Below, in pieces: positions 22,896-30,752 of a DNA stretch of 38,516 nucleotides. This stretch comes from an uncultured Planctomycetia bacterium. Lineage in GTDB: Bacteria; Planctomycetota; Phycisphaerae; Phycisphaerales; SM1A02. A program made the position numbers and the translations under genes. The notes below the pieces were generated by a model, which was not told where the DNA came from, did not search any database, and saw only the letters and a list, made by a program, of their open reading frames with translations. How positions within the stretch are numbered: position 1 is the first letter of the stretch; every line of letters starts with the position of its first letter. Location of the stretch: NCBI GenBank assembly GCA_937919205.1, contig CALFOZ010000055.1, forward strand, positions 1 through 38,516. The letters are read 5' to 3'.

Positions 22896-23564
22896 TCACG
22901 ATGCAGTCTTGGCGCTCGCAACGACTGGCACTTGCACTTCGCCGTACTTCCAAAACCAAGGAATCAACGGGCTGTTGTACCCAAAGAATCGCGGCGTGCC
23001 ATCAGCTCGCCACTGCGGATTCGCGGCGATCCAAGCATTGACGATCACCAATCCGTGCTCAAAGTTCTTGTCGTTAATACTGCCACGAACACCAACACTT
23101 GCATATGTGCGCGGCGCGACCTCGCGCACCACGACTTGGCCATCGTTTCCCAGAGTTCCCGTTTCGCTCGTGCGATACAGAAACGCCATCGAAGTCATCG
23201 CACGCGAATCCTGTTGTGAATATTCCATCTCAACTGGAGATGTCATTGGAATGTCGTTCTTCGAGATGTGACTGAACAGCGTGCCGAACATCGATCCCAT
23301 CTTTTCGTCGCTGGCCGCGCCATCATTCTTGCTCACGACTGCCTCGCGGTACTGAGGATATTCCTTCACTTCGACCACGCCGACTTCCGTCAAGAGCGGC
23401 CATCCCTTCGGCAATTCTGCTTCGTGAAAATAAATAACCTTGCCTGATTGCCGCACGCAACTAATGACCGTCAGCGCGCTACCCACAGCGATCAAGATGC
23501 CAATGATTGTGCGAGGTCGCAGTCGTGCGCGCTTGGGAGTTGAGGGAGTTGTTGGTGCGTTCAT
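22896..23564 (-). CDS. SOUL family heme-binding protein, predicted membrane-anchored
   Basis: 222 residues. The SOUL/HEBP core begins VGVVEVKEYPQYREAVV and has the typical LFSHISKNDIPMTSPVEMEY, where the family has FxxLxxYIxGxNxxxxxIxMTxPV. An N-terminal hydrophobic stretch (about 19-35) ends in VISC, which could be a lipobox or an anchor. Plant, animal and bacterial SOUL proteins bind heme or tetrapyrroles. It is the third gene of the SDR-photolyase-SOUL run, starting 30 nt after the photolyase stop. Start is uncertain by a few codons. Confidence 0.85.
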   Translation of the reverse strand: MNAPTTPSTPKRARLRPRTIIGILIAVGSALTVISCVRQSGKVIYFHEAELPKGWPLLTEVGVVEVKEYPQYREAVVSKNDGAASDEKMGSMFGTLFSHISKNDIPMTSPVEMEYSQQDSRAMTSMAFLYRTSETGTLGNDGQVVVREVAPRTYASVGVRGSINDKNFEHGLVIVNAWIAANPQWRADGTPRFFGYNSPLIPWFWKYGEVQVPVVASAKTAS

Positions 23565-23594
23565 GGGAGTACGTACATGCTAAGGCGCGGTGGA

Positions 23595-25058
23595 TCACTC
23601 GGCATCTAGTGCGGCGCCGCGTGATGCGTTGCACATTTTTAGCGCGGCCAATGCGCCGTTACGCGCTTGGACATGATCAACAATCGGACGCGGATAAGTT
23701 TTTCCAAGTTCAACACCCGCCATCTGCAATTCTTCGCTTGAAGCGTTCCACGGTTGATGAATATATTTGGGCGAGAGGTTTTTTAATTCTGGGATCCAGC
23801 GCTTCACATAGTCGCCTTGTGGATCAAACTTTTCGCCCTGCAACATTGGATTGAAGATGCGGAAGTACGGCGCGGCGTCGGCGCCGCAACCAGCGCTCCA
23901 CTGCCAGCCCAAGGAATTGCTGGCCAAGTCCGCGTCCACCAAGGTTTCCCAAAACCATTCGGCGCCGCGAAGCCAATGCTGGCGCAAATGTTTCACCAAG
24001 AAACTGCTCACATTCATGCGCACACGGTTGTGCATCCAACCCGTGGCGTACAACTGGCGCATGCCGGCGTCGATCAGTGGGTAGCCAGTCATGCCGCGTT
24101 GCCACGCGCGTAAATGCGCGGCATTGTCTTGCCACGGAAATTGCTTAAATTCGGCGCGCAGTGGCTCATTGGCGGTGCGCGGAAAGTTGCTCAACACGTT
24201 GTAGCCAAAGTCGCGCCAGCCAAGCTCGGCGCGAAATTTGTCGGCGTTGTCGCGAAATGTTTTGGTCTCATCGTGCATGCGCGTTTGCGTTGCCTGCCAC
24301 ACGCGGCGCACGGAGATTTCACCAAAGTGCAAATGCGCGCTCAACAAACTTGTGCCGCGAACGCCTGGAACATCGCGGCCCACGCTGTAGTCGCCCACCG
24401 CTTGCTTTAAAAATGCGCGCACGTTGACCGCGCCGCCAGACTCGCCAGGCGTCCATGCGTCGGCAAGACCTTTGATCCACGGCTTGTTGGGTAGCAATTG
24501 TAAATCGGAAAGTTCAAGCGACTTGGGCCATTGCGTTGGCGGCGTGATTTTTGATGGCGCGGGGCGCGGCGCATCCGGCGCGGCAAGCGAGCGGCAATTT
24601 TTCCAGAAGGGCGTGAATACTTTGTAGGCCAAACCACTGCCTGTGCGAATGACATCAGGATTAAACAACAATGAAGATTCAAAGCGATGCAGGGAAATTC
24701 CGCGTGACTGCGCCGCGGTTTGCAACGCTTCTTCTTGCTCGCGCACCCATGGCTCGTAGCGGCGGTTGAAAGCGATTGATGTTGCGCCGGTTTCTTTGGC
24801 CAGGGCCAGCAACTCTTTCACGGTGTCGCCACTGCGCAAGATCAAGCGCGAACCTTTGGCGCGCAGAGATGCGTCAAGCGACTTGAGGGATTCGTGTAGC
24901 CACCATTTGCTTGCGCCAGCGGGCGCCCATTTGCTTTCGCGCGCAATGTCTAGGCAATACACAGGAATAACGGCGTTGCCAGCGGCCACGGCAAAACCTA
25001 ATGCGGGTTGATCATCTAGTCGCAAATCAAGTTGGAACCAAACAATGGTCGCGCTCAT
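23595..25058 (-). CDS. phrB: Class I deoxyribodipyrimidine photolyase
   Basis: 487 residues. It repairs UV pyrimidine dimers with light and FAD. The N-terminal Rossmann domain begins ATIVWFQLDLRLDDQPALG (canonical W/FRxDLRxxDN region with a Q for R). The C-terminal FAD domain has TSLLSAHLHFGEISVR, GWRDFGYNVL, YPLIDAGMRQLYATGWMHNRVRMNVSSFL, DADLASNSLGWQWSAGCGADAAPYFRIFNP, a strong family signature. Its ATG overlaps the upstream SDR stop by 1 nt (TAATG), so it is translationally coupled. The next gene is SOUL. Confidence 0.95.
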   Translation of the reverse strand: MSATIVWFQLDLRLDDQPALGFAVAAGNAVIPVYCLDIARESKWAPAGASKWWLHESLKSLDASLRAKGSRLILRSGDTVKELLALAKETGATSIAFNRRYEPWVREQEEALQTAAQSRGISLHRFESSLLFNPDVIRTGSGLAYKVFTPFWKNCRSLAAPDAPRPAPSKITPPTQWPKSLELSDLQLLPNKPWIKGLADAWTPGESGGAVNVRAFLKQAVGDYSVGRDVPGVRGTSLLSAHLHFGEISVRRVWQATQTRMHDETKTFRDNADKFRAELGWRDFGYNVLSNFPRTANEPLRAEFKQFPWQDNAAHLRAWQRGMTGYPLIDAGMRQLYATGWMHNRVRMNVSSFLVKHLRQHWLRGAEWFWETLVDADLASNSLGWQWSAGCGADAAPYFRIFNPMLQGEKFDPQGDYVKRWIPELKNLSPKYIHQPWNASSEELQMAGVELGKTYPRPIVDHVQARNGALAALKMCNASRGAALDAE

Positions 25059-26464
25059 TATTTTTCCGTGGTTGAAGTGGAATTGTTTTTCATTCTGCCC
25101 AATTCAAATCGCAACACGGATTCTAATTTGGGAAAGTCAAAACGGAATCCATGCTCAAGCAATTTCTTTGGTTGCACAAACGCGCCCTGCAAAAGTAATT
25201 CTTCGCCCATCTCGCCAAAGATGGCGCGCACAACAAATGCAGGAAGCGGCGCCAAGAATGGCCGATGAAGAACGCGGGCAAGCACGCGCCCAAAGTCGCG
25301 GTTGGACAATGGCATTGGCGAGGTGGCGTTGAGCGCGCCAGAAATATTTTCATTGTCAATCGCAAATGTGATCGCGGCGATCAAATCATCCAGCGCGATC
25401 CAGCTCATGCCTTGGCGGCCGCCTGCAATTGGACCGCCCGCGCCCAACAGAAATGGCGTGAGCAATTTCGTAAGCACGCCGCCTTGCGCGCTGATGACAA
25501 TGCCAATGCGCATGTGCACAACGCGAATGCCCGCGTCGCTTGCGGCTTGCGTTGCCGACTCCCATTCCTTGCAAATTTGCGCCAGAAATCCCTCGCCAAG
25601 CGCGGAAGTTTCATCAAATTGTTTGTCATCGCCCGCGCCGTAAAAGCCAACCCCGCTGGCGCAGATTAATACCTTTGGTTTGTTTTTCAAACGCGCAAGC
25701 GCTTGGCACAACTGACGCGTTCCATCAACACGACTGGACAGAATGAGTTTCTTGCGCTGATCGGTCCAACGACCGCCCGCGATATTTTCACCTGCCAAAT
25801 GCACCACAGCGTCGCAACCTTCCAACTTTGCAAGATCAAATTCGCCGCTGGTTTGATTCCATAAAATATCGCTGTCGCGCGCGCCTTTTGTTGTGCGAAC
25901 AATACGCCGCACAGTGTCGCCGGCGCAACTTAAGAAACCCGCAAGTTGCCGACCAACCATTCCAGTGGCGCCACTGATGGCCACAGATTTAGGCGCGCCG
26001 TTGTTTCGTTGCGCGCTTCGGCGCAAATCATTAAAGGTGCGCGCATGACGAAATTGAAATTGCCGGTTGAGTTCGCCGCGAATAAATCCAGCGCCAAACC
26101 AACGGCCAAGTGGCGGGAATGGCTCTTGATAATTCACACAATCTTCTAGCGTGCTCTTACCAGATTCAAGCGGTTGAAAGCGATGCTCGTGCACCCATTT
26201 GTGAAACGGGCCCTTCTGTTGCGTGTCGCGAAATCCTTTGCCCGGCTCCACACGATCATGAATTGCGTGCCAATGAATTTTCACGGGGCCTTTGCGCAAC
26301 TCAATCACCACCAGACTGCCGTTGGCAAGTGGACCTGAAGTGCGGATCACGCGCGCATTTTCCCACGGCGGTATCAAGCGAGTGAGCGCGCCTTCACGAA
26401 AATGCCACGCCGACAATTCATCGGCGGACACGGGCATTTCACTTCGTTGATTCAATGTAGACAT
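25058..26464 (-). CDS. Fusion of START/SRPBCC-like domain and TIGR01777 SDR epimerase (YfcH-type)
   Basis: 468 residues. N-terminal part (about 1-150) resembles SRPBCC ligand-binding domains (LSAWHFREGALTRLIPPWENARVI, GPFHKWVHEHRFQPL). C-terminal SDR (about 158-455) has SVAISGATGMVGRQLAGFL (Gly-rich NAD(P) site), VVHLAGENIAGGRWTDQRK, CASGVGFYGAGDD, and RIGIVISAQGGVLTKLLTPFLLGAGGPIAGGRQGMSWIALDDL, all diagnostic of the TIGR01777 family. The fusion is a known architecture. Such genes are often found next to photolyases; here photolyase starts at its stop. Substrate unknown. TATAGT ends 11 nt before the ATG, so the leader would be only a few nt. Confidence 0.88.
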   Translation of the reverse strand: MSTLNQRSEMPVSADELSAWHFREGALTRLIPPWENARVIRTSGPLANGSLVVIELRKGPVKIHWHAIHDRVEPGKGFRDTQQKGPFHKWVHEHRFQPLESGKSTLEDCVNYQEPFPPLGRWFGAGFIRGELNRQFQFRHARTFNDLRRSAQRNNGAPKSVAISGATGMVGRQLAGFLSCAGDTVRRIVRTTKGARDSDILWNQTSGEFDLAKLEGCDAVVHLAGENIAGGRWTDQRKKLILSSRVDGTRQLCQALARLKNKPKVLICASGVGFYGAGDDKQFDETSALGEGFLAQICKEWESATQAASDAGIRVVHMRIGIVISAQGGVLTKLLTPFLLGAGGPIAGGRQGMSWIALDDLIAAITFAIDNENISGALNATSPMPLSNRDFGRVLARVLHRPFLAPLPAFVVRAIFGEMGEELLLQGAFVQPKKLLEHGFRFDFPKLESVLRFELGRMKNNSTSTTEK

Positions 26465-26692
26465 GGAAGCGGCAAACTATAGGTCAACTTTACACTTGAA
26501 GATGAGCGTTGGCATTCATACAAATCACAAGATATTTCCAAAGTAAGTGCGATGCGTTCGGCCCGCGCGCCGCACTATAAAATGTGTGATCTTTCCTTGC
26601 ACAATTACAAACCTGCACTCCGCCTGCGCGCCGCCATTGGATGCGACAATTCGGAACACGCAATGTCAAAGTCCCCGTAGAATTGCGTACAC

Positions 26693-27271
26693 ATGGACCA
26701 CTCCGCAATGATCGATCTGCGTTTGTCAGAAAGCCGCAAAGCCATTGACGCATTGGCCGCGCAGAAAGCGCGCGTGAACACGGCGATTGAATTGCTGACC
26801 AACACGCTTAAGGCTGGCGGAACGGTGTTCACCTGCGGCAATGGCGGTTCCGCCGCGGAGGCACTGCACTTGGCGGAGGAATTGACCGGCCGCTACAAAA
26901 TAAATCGCGCCGCGCTTCGGGCAATTTCATTGTGCGCCGACCCAACCGCGCTGACCTGCATTGCCAATGATTTTGGCTTTGAACAAGTGTTCGCACGCCA
27001 ACTCGAGGCGCTTGGACGCGCCGGTGATTTGCTGGTTGTGTTCTCCACCAGTGGCAAAAGCCCCAACCTTCTGCGTGTTCTAGAAGTGGCCAAGCGCTTA
27101 AACATTTCCACATTAGGACTTCTTGGCCGCGACGGCGGTCCAGCCTTGGCGCACTTCACCCACGCGCTTGTGATTGACGGCGTTGACAGCGCCGCCATTC
27201 AAGAGGCGCATCAAATGATCATGCATATCTTGTGCGAGGCGTGCGAACACTTCAGCGCTCCTGTGCGTTGA
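26693..27271 (+). CDS. gmhA: Phosphoheptose isomerase (GmhA-like SIS protein)
   Basis: 192 residues. Converts sedoheptulose-7-phosphate to D-glycero-D-manno-heptose-7-phosphate for LPS core or S-layer glycans. SIS domain motifs: VFTCGNGGSAAEALHLAEELTGRYK, SLCADPTALTCIANDFGFEQVFARQLEAL, LLVVFSTSGKSPNLLRVLEVA, and IQEAHQMIMHILCEACE, all matching GmhA. ATG 26693 or 26708 are both possible; TAGAAT ends 9 nt before the first. DiaA-like SIS proteins are similar, but the heptose motif set favours GmhA. It is followed by the MauE-thioredoxin gene after 63 nt. Confidence 0.9.
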   Translation: MDHSAMIDLRLSESRKAIDALAAQKARVNTAIELLTNTLKAGGTVFTCGNGGSAAEALHLAEELTGRYKINRAALRAISLCADPTALTCIANDFGFEQVFARQLEALGRAGDLLVVFSTSGKSPNLLRVLEVAKRLNISTLGLLGRDGGPALAHFTHALVIDGVDSAAIQEAHQMIMHILCEACEHFSAPVR

Positions 27272-27322
27272 CGGCTTTCACGTGACGCGTCTGACAGATC
27301 TTGTATCTACACTTTTTGCAAC

Positions 27323-27337
27323 TACAAAGCAACAATG
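27323..27337 (+). promoter_or_regulatory. Predicted promoter of leaderless MauE-thioredoxin gene
   Basis: TTGTAT (27301-27306), 16-nt spacer, TACAAA (27323-27328), then 6 nt and ATG 27335. This is the only leaderless candidate here with a fair -35. Confidence 0.42.
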
Positions 27338-28600
27338 ACAACTTCCAATCCATCATCTGATCATGCAACTGGCGATTCGCGCAATTCTTCAAGCGGTGCT
27401 TCTGCGGTGCGAACAGGATCGCTGTTTGGAACCATCATGTGCCGCGGAATTGTTCCAGCGTGGTTGTTCACCGGCGCGTTGGTGAAATTGCTTGACGGCA
27501 CGCCCGCGCTTCTACCCAAGCCAGTACGCGCCATGTACACATGGATGGCCAACTTGTATGGCATGGGCGCGGAGGCGGACTTAACGCGCTTCTTTGACAT
27601 CGCGCTACGCGGCACAATTTCAATGGAATTTACGCTGGCGGCCGCCATGATCTTGCTACCAAAATTCAGCCGCGCCCTGGCCGCGTTGGTGTTGATGCTC
27701 TTTGTCGGCATTCTTACAAGCGTGGTTATTTCTGGCGACGCAAGTTGTGGATGCTTTGGAAGCAAAGGCCCGCCACCTATCGTAGTGCTGATCATTGACG
27801 CAACGATGTTGGCGTGCGTGTTGTTGTTCAAGCCACGGCTTTCAACAACACCATTCAAAAGTACTGGCGCGCTTGCGGGCGCGTGGGTTGCCGTAAGCGC
27901 GTTTGCGGTGGCGATCACTTTTGGTTTGCCCGCAAAGATGATGGTGCAGGCGCAACCTATTGAAAACGCGCCGCCATCAACCACAGCAATTGCCTCGACA
28001 CCAATTCCTGCGCCATCGACAACGACCGCAACGAGTGCAACAAACACAAGCACAGCTTCACCAACAATTCCTGCGCCAACAACGACGGCAAACACAAGCA
28101 CAGCCGCGCCCATTTCAAAGCAATTGCCCACGCAAACTGCCGCAACCGCATCATCAAGCGCGCCATCAAGCGCATGGCCTAAACCGCCCGCGCAACTACA
28201 GCCTTATTACATGCCGCAAGTGGAGCAATGGGTTGGCAAACCGTTTCGATCACAACCATTGGCGGCGTTGATTCAGCAACCACTGCCCGCGAATTTGGAG
28301 CAAGGCCGATGGATTGTCATGTTCTATCGAAAAGATTGCGACCACTGCCACGAGGTGCTTGAAAAATATTTCATGGTGAAACTGCCAGCGCCCACATTGT
28401 TGATTTCTATTCCAGATACAAATCCAGCGGCTGAGTTGCCCAATCCATGCGCCGATTGTATTGATACATCGTTCATCAAGGGACCGGAATATGTGGTGGG
28501 TACGCCCATTCTTCTGTCCATAGAAAATGGCATTGTGAAACGCGTGTGCATTGACTCAGAGAATCGCGAAAGCTTGGAAGCGACGTTGCAGTTTCGTTAA
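27335..28600 (+). CDS. MauE/DoxX-like membrane domain fused to thioredoxin-like domain
   Basis: 421 residues. Membrane part (about 30-200) has four to five helices and the MauE-type redox motif SCGCFGSKGPPP (C138, C140) at the end of the third or fourth. A Thr/Ser/Ala/Pro linker (210-285) contains an imperfect tandem repeat. The C-terminal thioredoxin-like domain has VMFYRKDCDHCHEVLEKY with CxxC C335/C338 and a second CxxC, NPCADC (C372/C375). The layout suggests a self-contained relay that moves reducing power across the membrane into a periplasmic thioredoxin. MauE assists disulfide formation in methylamine dehydrogenase biogenesis; no mau genes are here. Topology places the thioredoxin in the periplasm. 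Confidence 0.78.
   Translation: MTTSNPSSDHATGDSRNSSSGASAVRTGSLFGTIMCRGIVPAWLFTGALVKLLDGTPALLPKPVRAMYTWMANLYGMGAEADLTRFFDIALRGTISMEFTLAAAMILLPKFSRALAALVLMLFVGILTSVVISGDASCGCFGSKGPPPIVVLIIDATMLACVLLFKPRLSTTPFKSTGALAGAWVAVSAFAVAITFGLPAKMMVQAQPIENAPPSTTAIASTPIPAPSTTTATSATNTSTASPTIPAPTTTANTSTAAPISKQLPTQTAATASSSAPSSAWPKPPAQLQPYYMPQVEQWVGKPFRSQPLAALIQQPLPANLEQGRWIVMFYRKDCDHCHEVLEKYFMVKLPAPTLLISIPDTNPAAELPNPCADCIDTSFIKGPEYVVGTPILLSIENGIVKRVCIDSENRESLEATLQFR
28002..28110 (+). repeat. Imperfect tandem repeat in the linker of the MauE-thioredoxin gene
   Basis: Two copies starting CAATTCCTGCGCC at 28002 and 28065 (63 and 46 nt), sharing AAACACAAGCACAGC near their ends. The second copy lacks an internal segment. 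Encodes IPAPSTTT.../IPAPTTT..., a Pro/Thr-rich disordered spacer between the membrane and thioredoxin domains. Confidence 0.7.
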
Positions 28601-28728
28601 GACGTTGACAAACACGCACTCAACGAGCAGTCGTTAGGTCACACAAAAAATTCAACAACCTGTTCGCTCGCGAAACGATGAACAGTTTCCAATGCGATTG
28701 TATTTTTATGAATTTCAAGCGCGCAAAC
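28601..28728. other. Convergent gap without a recognisable feature
   Basis: 128 nt between the convergent MauE-thioredoxin and tilS genes. I see no hairpin with a T-run, no small gene and no RNA gene here. Confidence 0.5.
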
Positions 28729-29721
28729 TTATTTGCATGCGTTCAGCCGAACATCATGCGCGCTCACGCTGAGTGAATTTTTTCCAACGTGAAACACGCG
28801 AGGTTTGCTCACTCGATCGCGGATGGCGGCAACGACCACTTCTAATTCACGCTCGTTGGCTTCAACATTAAAGCGCTTTAGCGCCGTTGCAAGAAGCGCT
28901 GGTCCGTGGGCGCGCAACTGCTCGCGAGGCCATGGACCAACTCCAGCCATCACATGGCGCGCCGTTTTCTGCAGTAATCGACCGCTTTCACGCAGGCGCC
29001 TGCCCGCTCGACTTGCGCGAACTGCGGCGCCTTTGTGAATGGACTCAAGCACTGGAAGAATTTGCGCGCGGATGCGGGCACGCGGCTTGGCCACATTGGC
29101 GTTGGTGGGGTCTTCGCACCAGGGAACATTGGCGCGCGTCAACAGCGAGCGTAAATCTTCGCGCGACACTTCAAGAAGTGGCCGCAACAGAATCACGCCA
29201 GATTTTAATTTTCGCCGCGCGCGCATTCCTCCAATCGCTTTTGGTCCAGCGCCGCGGGCTAAGCGAAGCAACATTGTTTCAAGTTGATCTTGCGCATGAT
29301 GCGCCGTAAGCAAAGCGACAGCTCCCGCTTTCAGCGCCGCTTGGCTCAACGCCTCGTACCGATGTTTGCGCGCGCGATCGGCAACTCCAGCGCCCGCAGT
29401 TGGATGCACCTGCGAAATACTGCACCCAACATCCATCCACGCGGCTAATCGTTGCGCGAACTCTGCTTCGCCCTGTGCCTCATCGCGCAAATTGTGATTC
29501 ACGGTGGCAAGACACATGTTCCACTGTCCACGGCGCAACACCGCCTTGGTCAACAACGCCAACGCCGTTGAATCCGCCCCGCCACTAGCGGCCACGCAAA
29601 TGGTTGCGCCACGTGGAATTGCTTTCAACGTCTTGGTCAACACCGCCGCGCATTTGTGGCGCGAGGCTTTTAACAAAGCTTCGGCAAGCGGCGGAAATTC
29701 TGTTTGTTGTGCAGGCGTCAC
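28729..29721 (-). CDS. tilS: tRNA(Ile)-lysidine synthase
   Basis: 330 residues. TilS modifies C34 of tRNA-Ile(CAU) to lysidine so it reads AUA. PP-loop ATP site ICVAASGGADSTALALL (SGGADS 46-51), VNHNLRDEAQGEAEF, RKHRYEAL, HHAQDQLETMLLRLARGAG (canonical HHADDQ, here Gln at 144), LLRPLLEVSREDLRSLL and EDPTNANVAKPRARIRAQILP. Length suits the short form without the C-terminal tRNA domain. The start is GTG 29721, with TAACAT ending 7 nt before it. It starts 23 nt downstream of the B12-domain gene stop. Confidence 0.93.
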   Translation of the reverse strand: MTPAQQTEFPPLAEALLKASRHKCAAVLTKTLKAIPRGATICVAASGGADSTALALLTKAVLRRGQWNMCLATVNHNLRDEAQGEAEFAQRLAAWMDVGCSISQVHPTAGAGVADRARKHRYEALSQAALKAGAVALLTAHHAQDQLETMLLRLARGAGPKAIGGMRARRKLKSGVILLRPLLEVSREDLRSLLTRANVPWCEDPTNANVAKPRARIRAQILPVLESIHKGAAVRASRAGRRLRESGRLLQKTARHVMAGVGPWPREQLRAHGPALLATALKRFNVEANERELEVVVAAIRDRVSKPRVFHVGKNSLSVSAHDVRLNACK

Positions 29722-29734
29722 GCTTGCAATGTTA
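29719..29734 (-). promoter_or_regulatory. Predicted -10 box of leaderless tilS transcript
   Basis: TAACAT (29734-29729 on the minus strand) then 7 nt and the GTG at 29721. The match to the pattern with a GTG start supports the start choice. Confidence 0.42.
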
Positions 29735-29744
29735 GTCGAGCACC

Positions 29745-30497
29745 TTACGCAACCGCGCGCATTGATCTTTGCTTGTCAGCGCTTGCCACTGGCGAACGCG
29801 CGATTTCCTTTTTTGGCTCTTGCAGTGTGGACACAAGATGCGCCGGACTTTTCGCCACACGACTGGCGCCAATTTCCTCGGCCAAACCATCGGCGCGATT
29901 GAACACGCCGCCCCCCACCACAATTTCCATGCCTGGCAGAGCGTTCACGCCTTTGACCGCGTCAATGATGGCGCGAATGCTTGGCGCGTCGCTTGCCGCC
30001 GAAGCAAAGAGCACCAAGAAATCTGGCCGGCGCTGATGAACCTCTCCAAGAATTTCGTCATGCGACACTCCGCCGCCGCCAAAAGTCACTTCAAATCCAG
30101 CGGCTTCAAGCAAGTCCGCGGCAAGTTGACCGCCCAAATCCTCGTTCTCATTTGGCCCGCAGAACAAGATCACGCGCTGACCGTTACGTTGCTGACGGTG
30201 GTACCCCAGTTGCAAGTGATCAACCACATTGCGCAGAGCGCGCGTTGCATAGTTGAACGCCACTTGCTCAATTTGATCCTTGCGTGAAAGCTTATGAAGC
30301 GTCTCATGAATCGGCCACGCCACGCACTCCGCCATGGTCTCGCTGGAAACGCCGCCAGCCAAAGCGCGCGCGACAATCGCGCGGACATCCTCACGATTGC
30401 CTTCGATTAATTTTGGAAGAAGCCGATCGACAATCATGTCGGGCGCAAATTCCGCGTTGAGTTCTGAAGTTGCATTGTTGTTCTTTGTTGTGTTCAT
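29745..30497 (-). CDS. Cobalamin-binding-domain protein lacking the axial histidine
   Basis: 250 residues. N-terminal helical cap (about 20-100, MIVDRLLPKLIEGNREDVRAIVARAL) then a Rossmann-type B12 domain (108-230): VILFCGPNENEDLGGQLAADLLEAAGFEVTFGGGGVSHDEI, PDFLVLFASA, and ALPGMEIVVGGGVFNRADGLAEEIGA. The fold matches stand-alone B12 regulators and corrinoid proteins. In the usual DxHxxG loop the His is absent (NENEDLGG, 116-123). No helix-turn-helix is seen, so it resembles AerR/PpaA-like antirepressors more than CarH. A good Shine-Dalgarno (GGAAG) is present. The C-terminal 25 residues are basic. It may act as a light or oxygen regulator, not proven. Confidence 0.8.
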   Translation of the reverse strand: MNTTKNNNATSELNAEFAPDMIVDRLLPKLIEGNREDVRAIVARALAGGVSSETMAECVAWPIHETLHKLSRKDQIEQVAFNYATRALRNVVDHLQLGYHRQQRNGQRVILFCGPNENEDLGGQLAADLLEAAGFEVTFGGGGVSHDEILGEVHQRRPDFLVLFASAASDAPSIRAIIDAVKGVNALPGMEIVVGGGVFNRADGLAEEIGASRVAKSPAHLVSTLQEPKKEIARSPVASADKQRSMRAVA

Positions 30498-30749
30498 GAT
30501 TGGTGTCTTCCAAAGTGATTCGTGTAGACCTCTTGTCGAGCGAATCGAGTTGCTTCACCGCAACTCCGTGCGGCAGGAACAAATCGGACGCATGCGCACG
30601 CCATCGCCAACACTTGTTTAAAAATGAATATCGGAACCTGCGCCATTGGTTATGCGACACATAGCCCCGTATTTAAGCCTAAAAACGCTGTTTTAAAGCG
30701 TGAGCACGTGGCAACGAAATACACGGCAACTGCCCGTAGGATCAAAGCC
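30498..30749. other. Divergent intergenic region between the B12-domain gene and ubiE
   Basis: 252 nt. Contains the Shine-Dalgarno of the B12 gene, a TTGGTT-18-TATTTA candidate promoter (30646-30675), an ACGCT-GTTTTAA-AGCGT dyad, and TAGGAT ending 7 nt before the ubiE ATG. No small gene seen. If the B12 protein is a regulator, this is the first place to look for its target. Confidence 0.35.
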
Positions 30750-30752
30750 ATG
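30737..30752 (+). promoter_or_regulatory. Predicted -10 box of leaderless ubiE transcript
   Basis: TAGGAT (30737-30742) then 7 nt and ATG 30750. The AGGA inside could instead be a Shine-Dalgarno; spacing 9 nt makes the -10 reading better in view of the pattern elsewhere. Confidence 0.4.

Noticed and set aside
22810-23271. Plus-strand open frame after the MFS gene
   Set aside because: Lies antisense to the SOUL gene, which has clear motifs; no family match.
27361-28131. 256-codon open frame antisense to the MauE-thioredoxin gene
   Set aside because: Low-complexity Val/Ala/Gly composition results from reading the Thr/Ala/Pro linker backwards; no domain.
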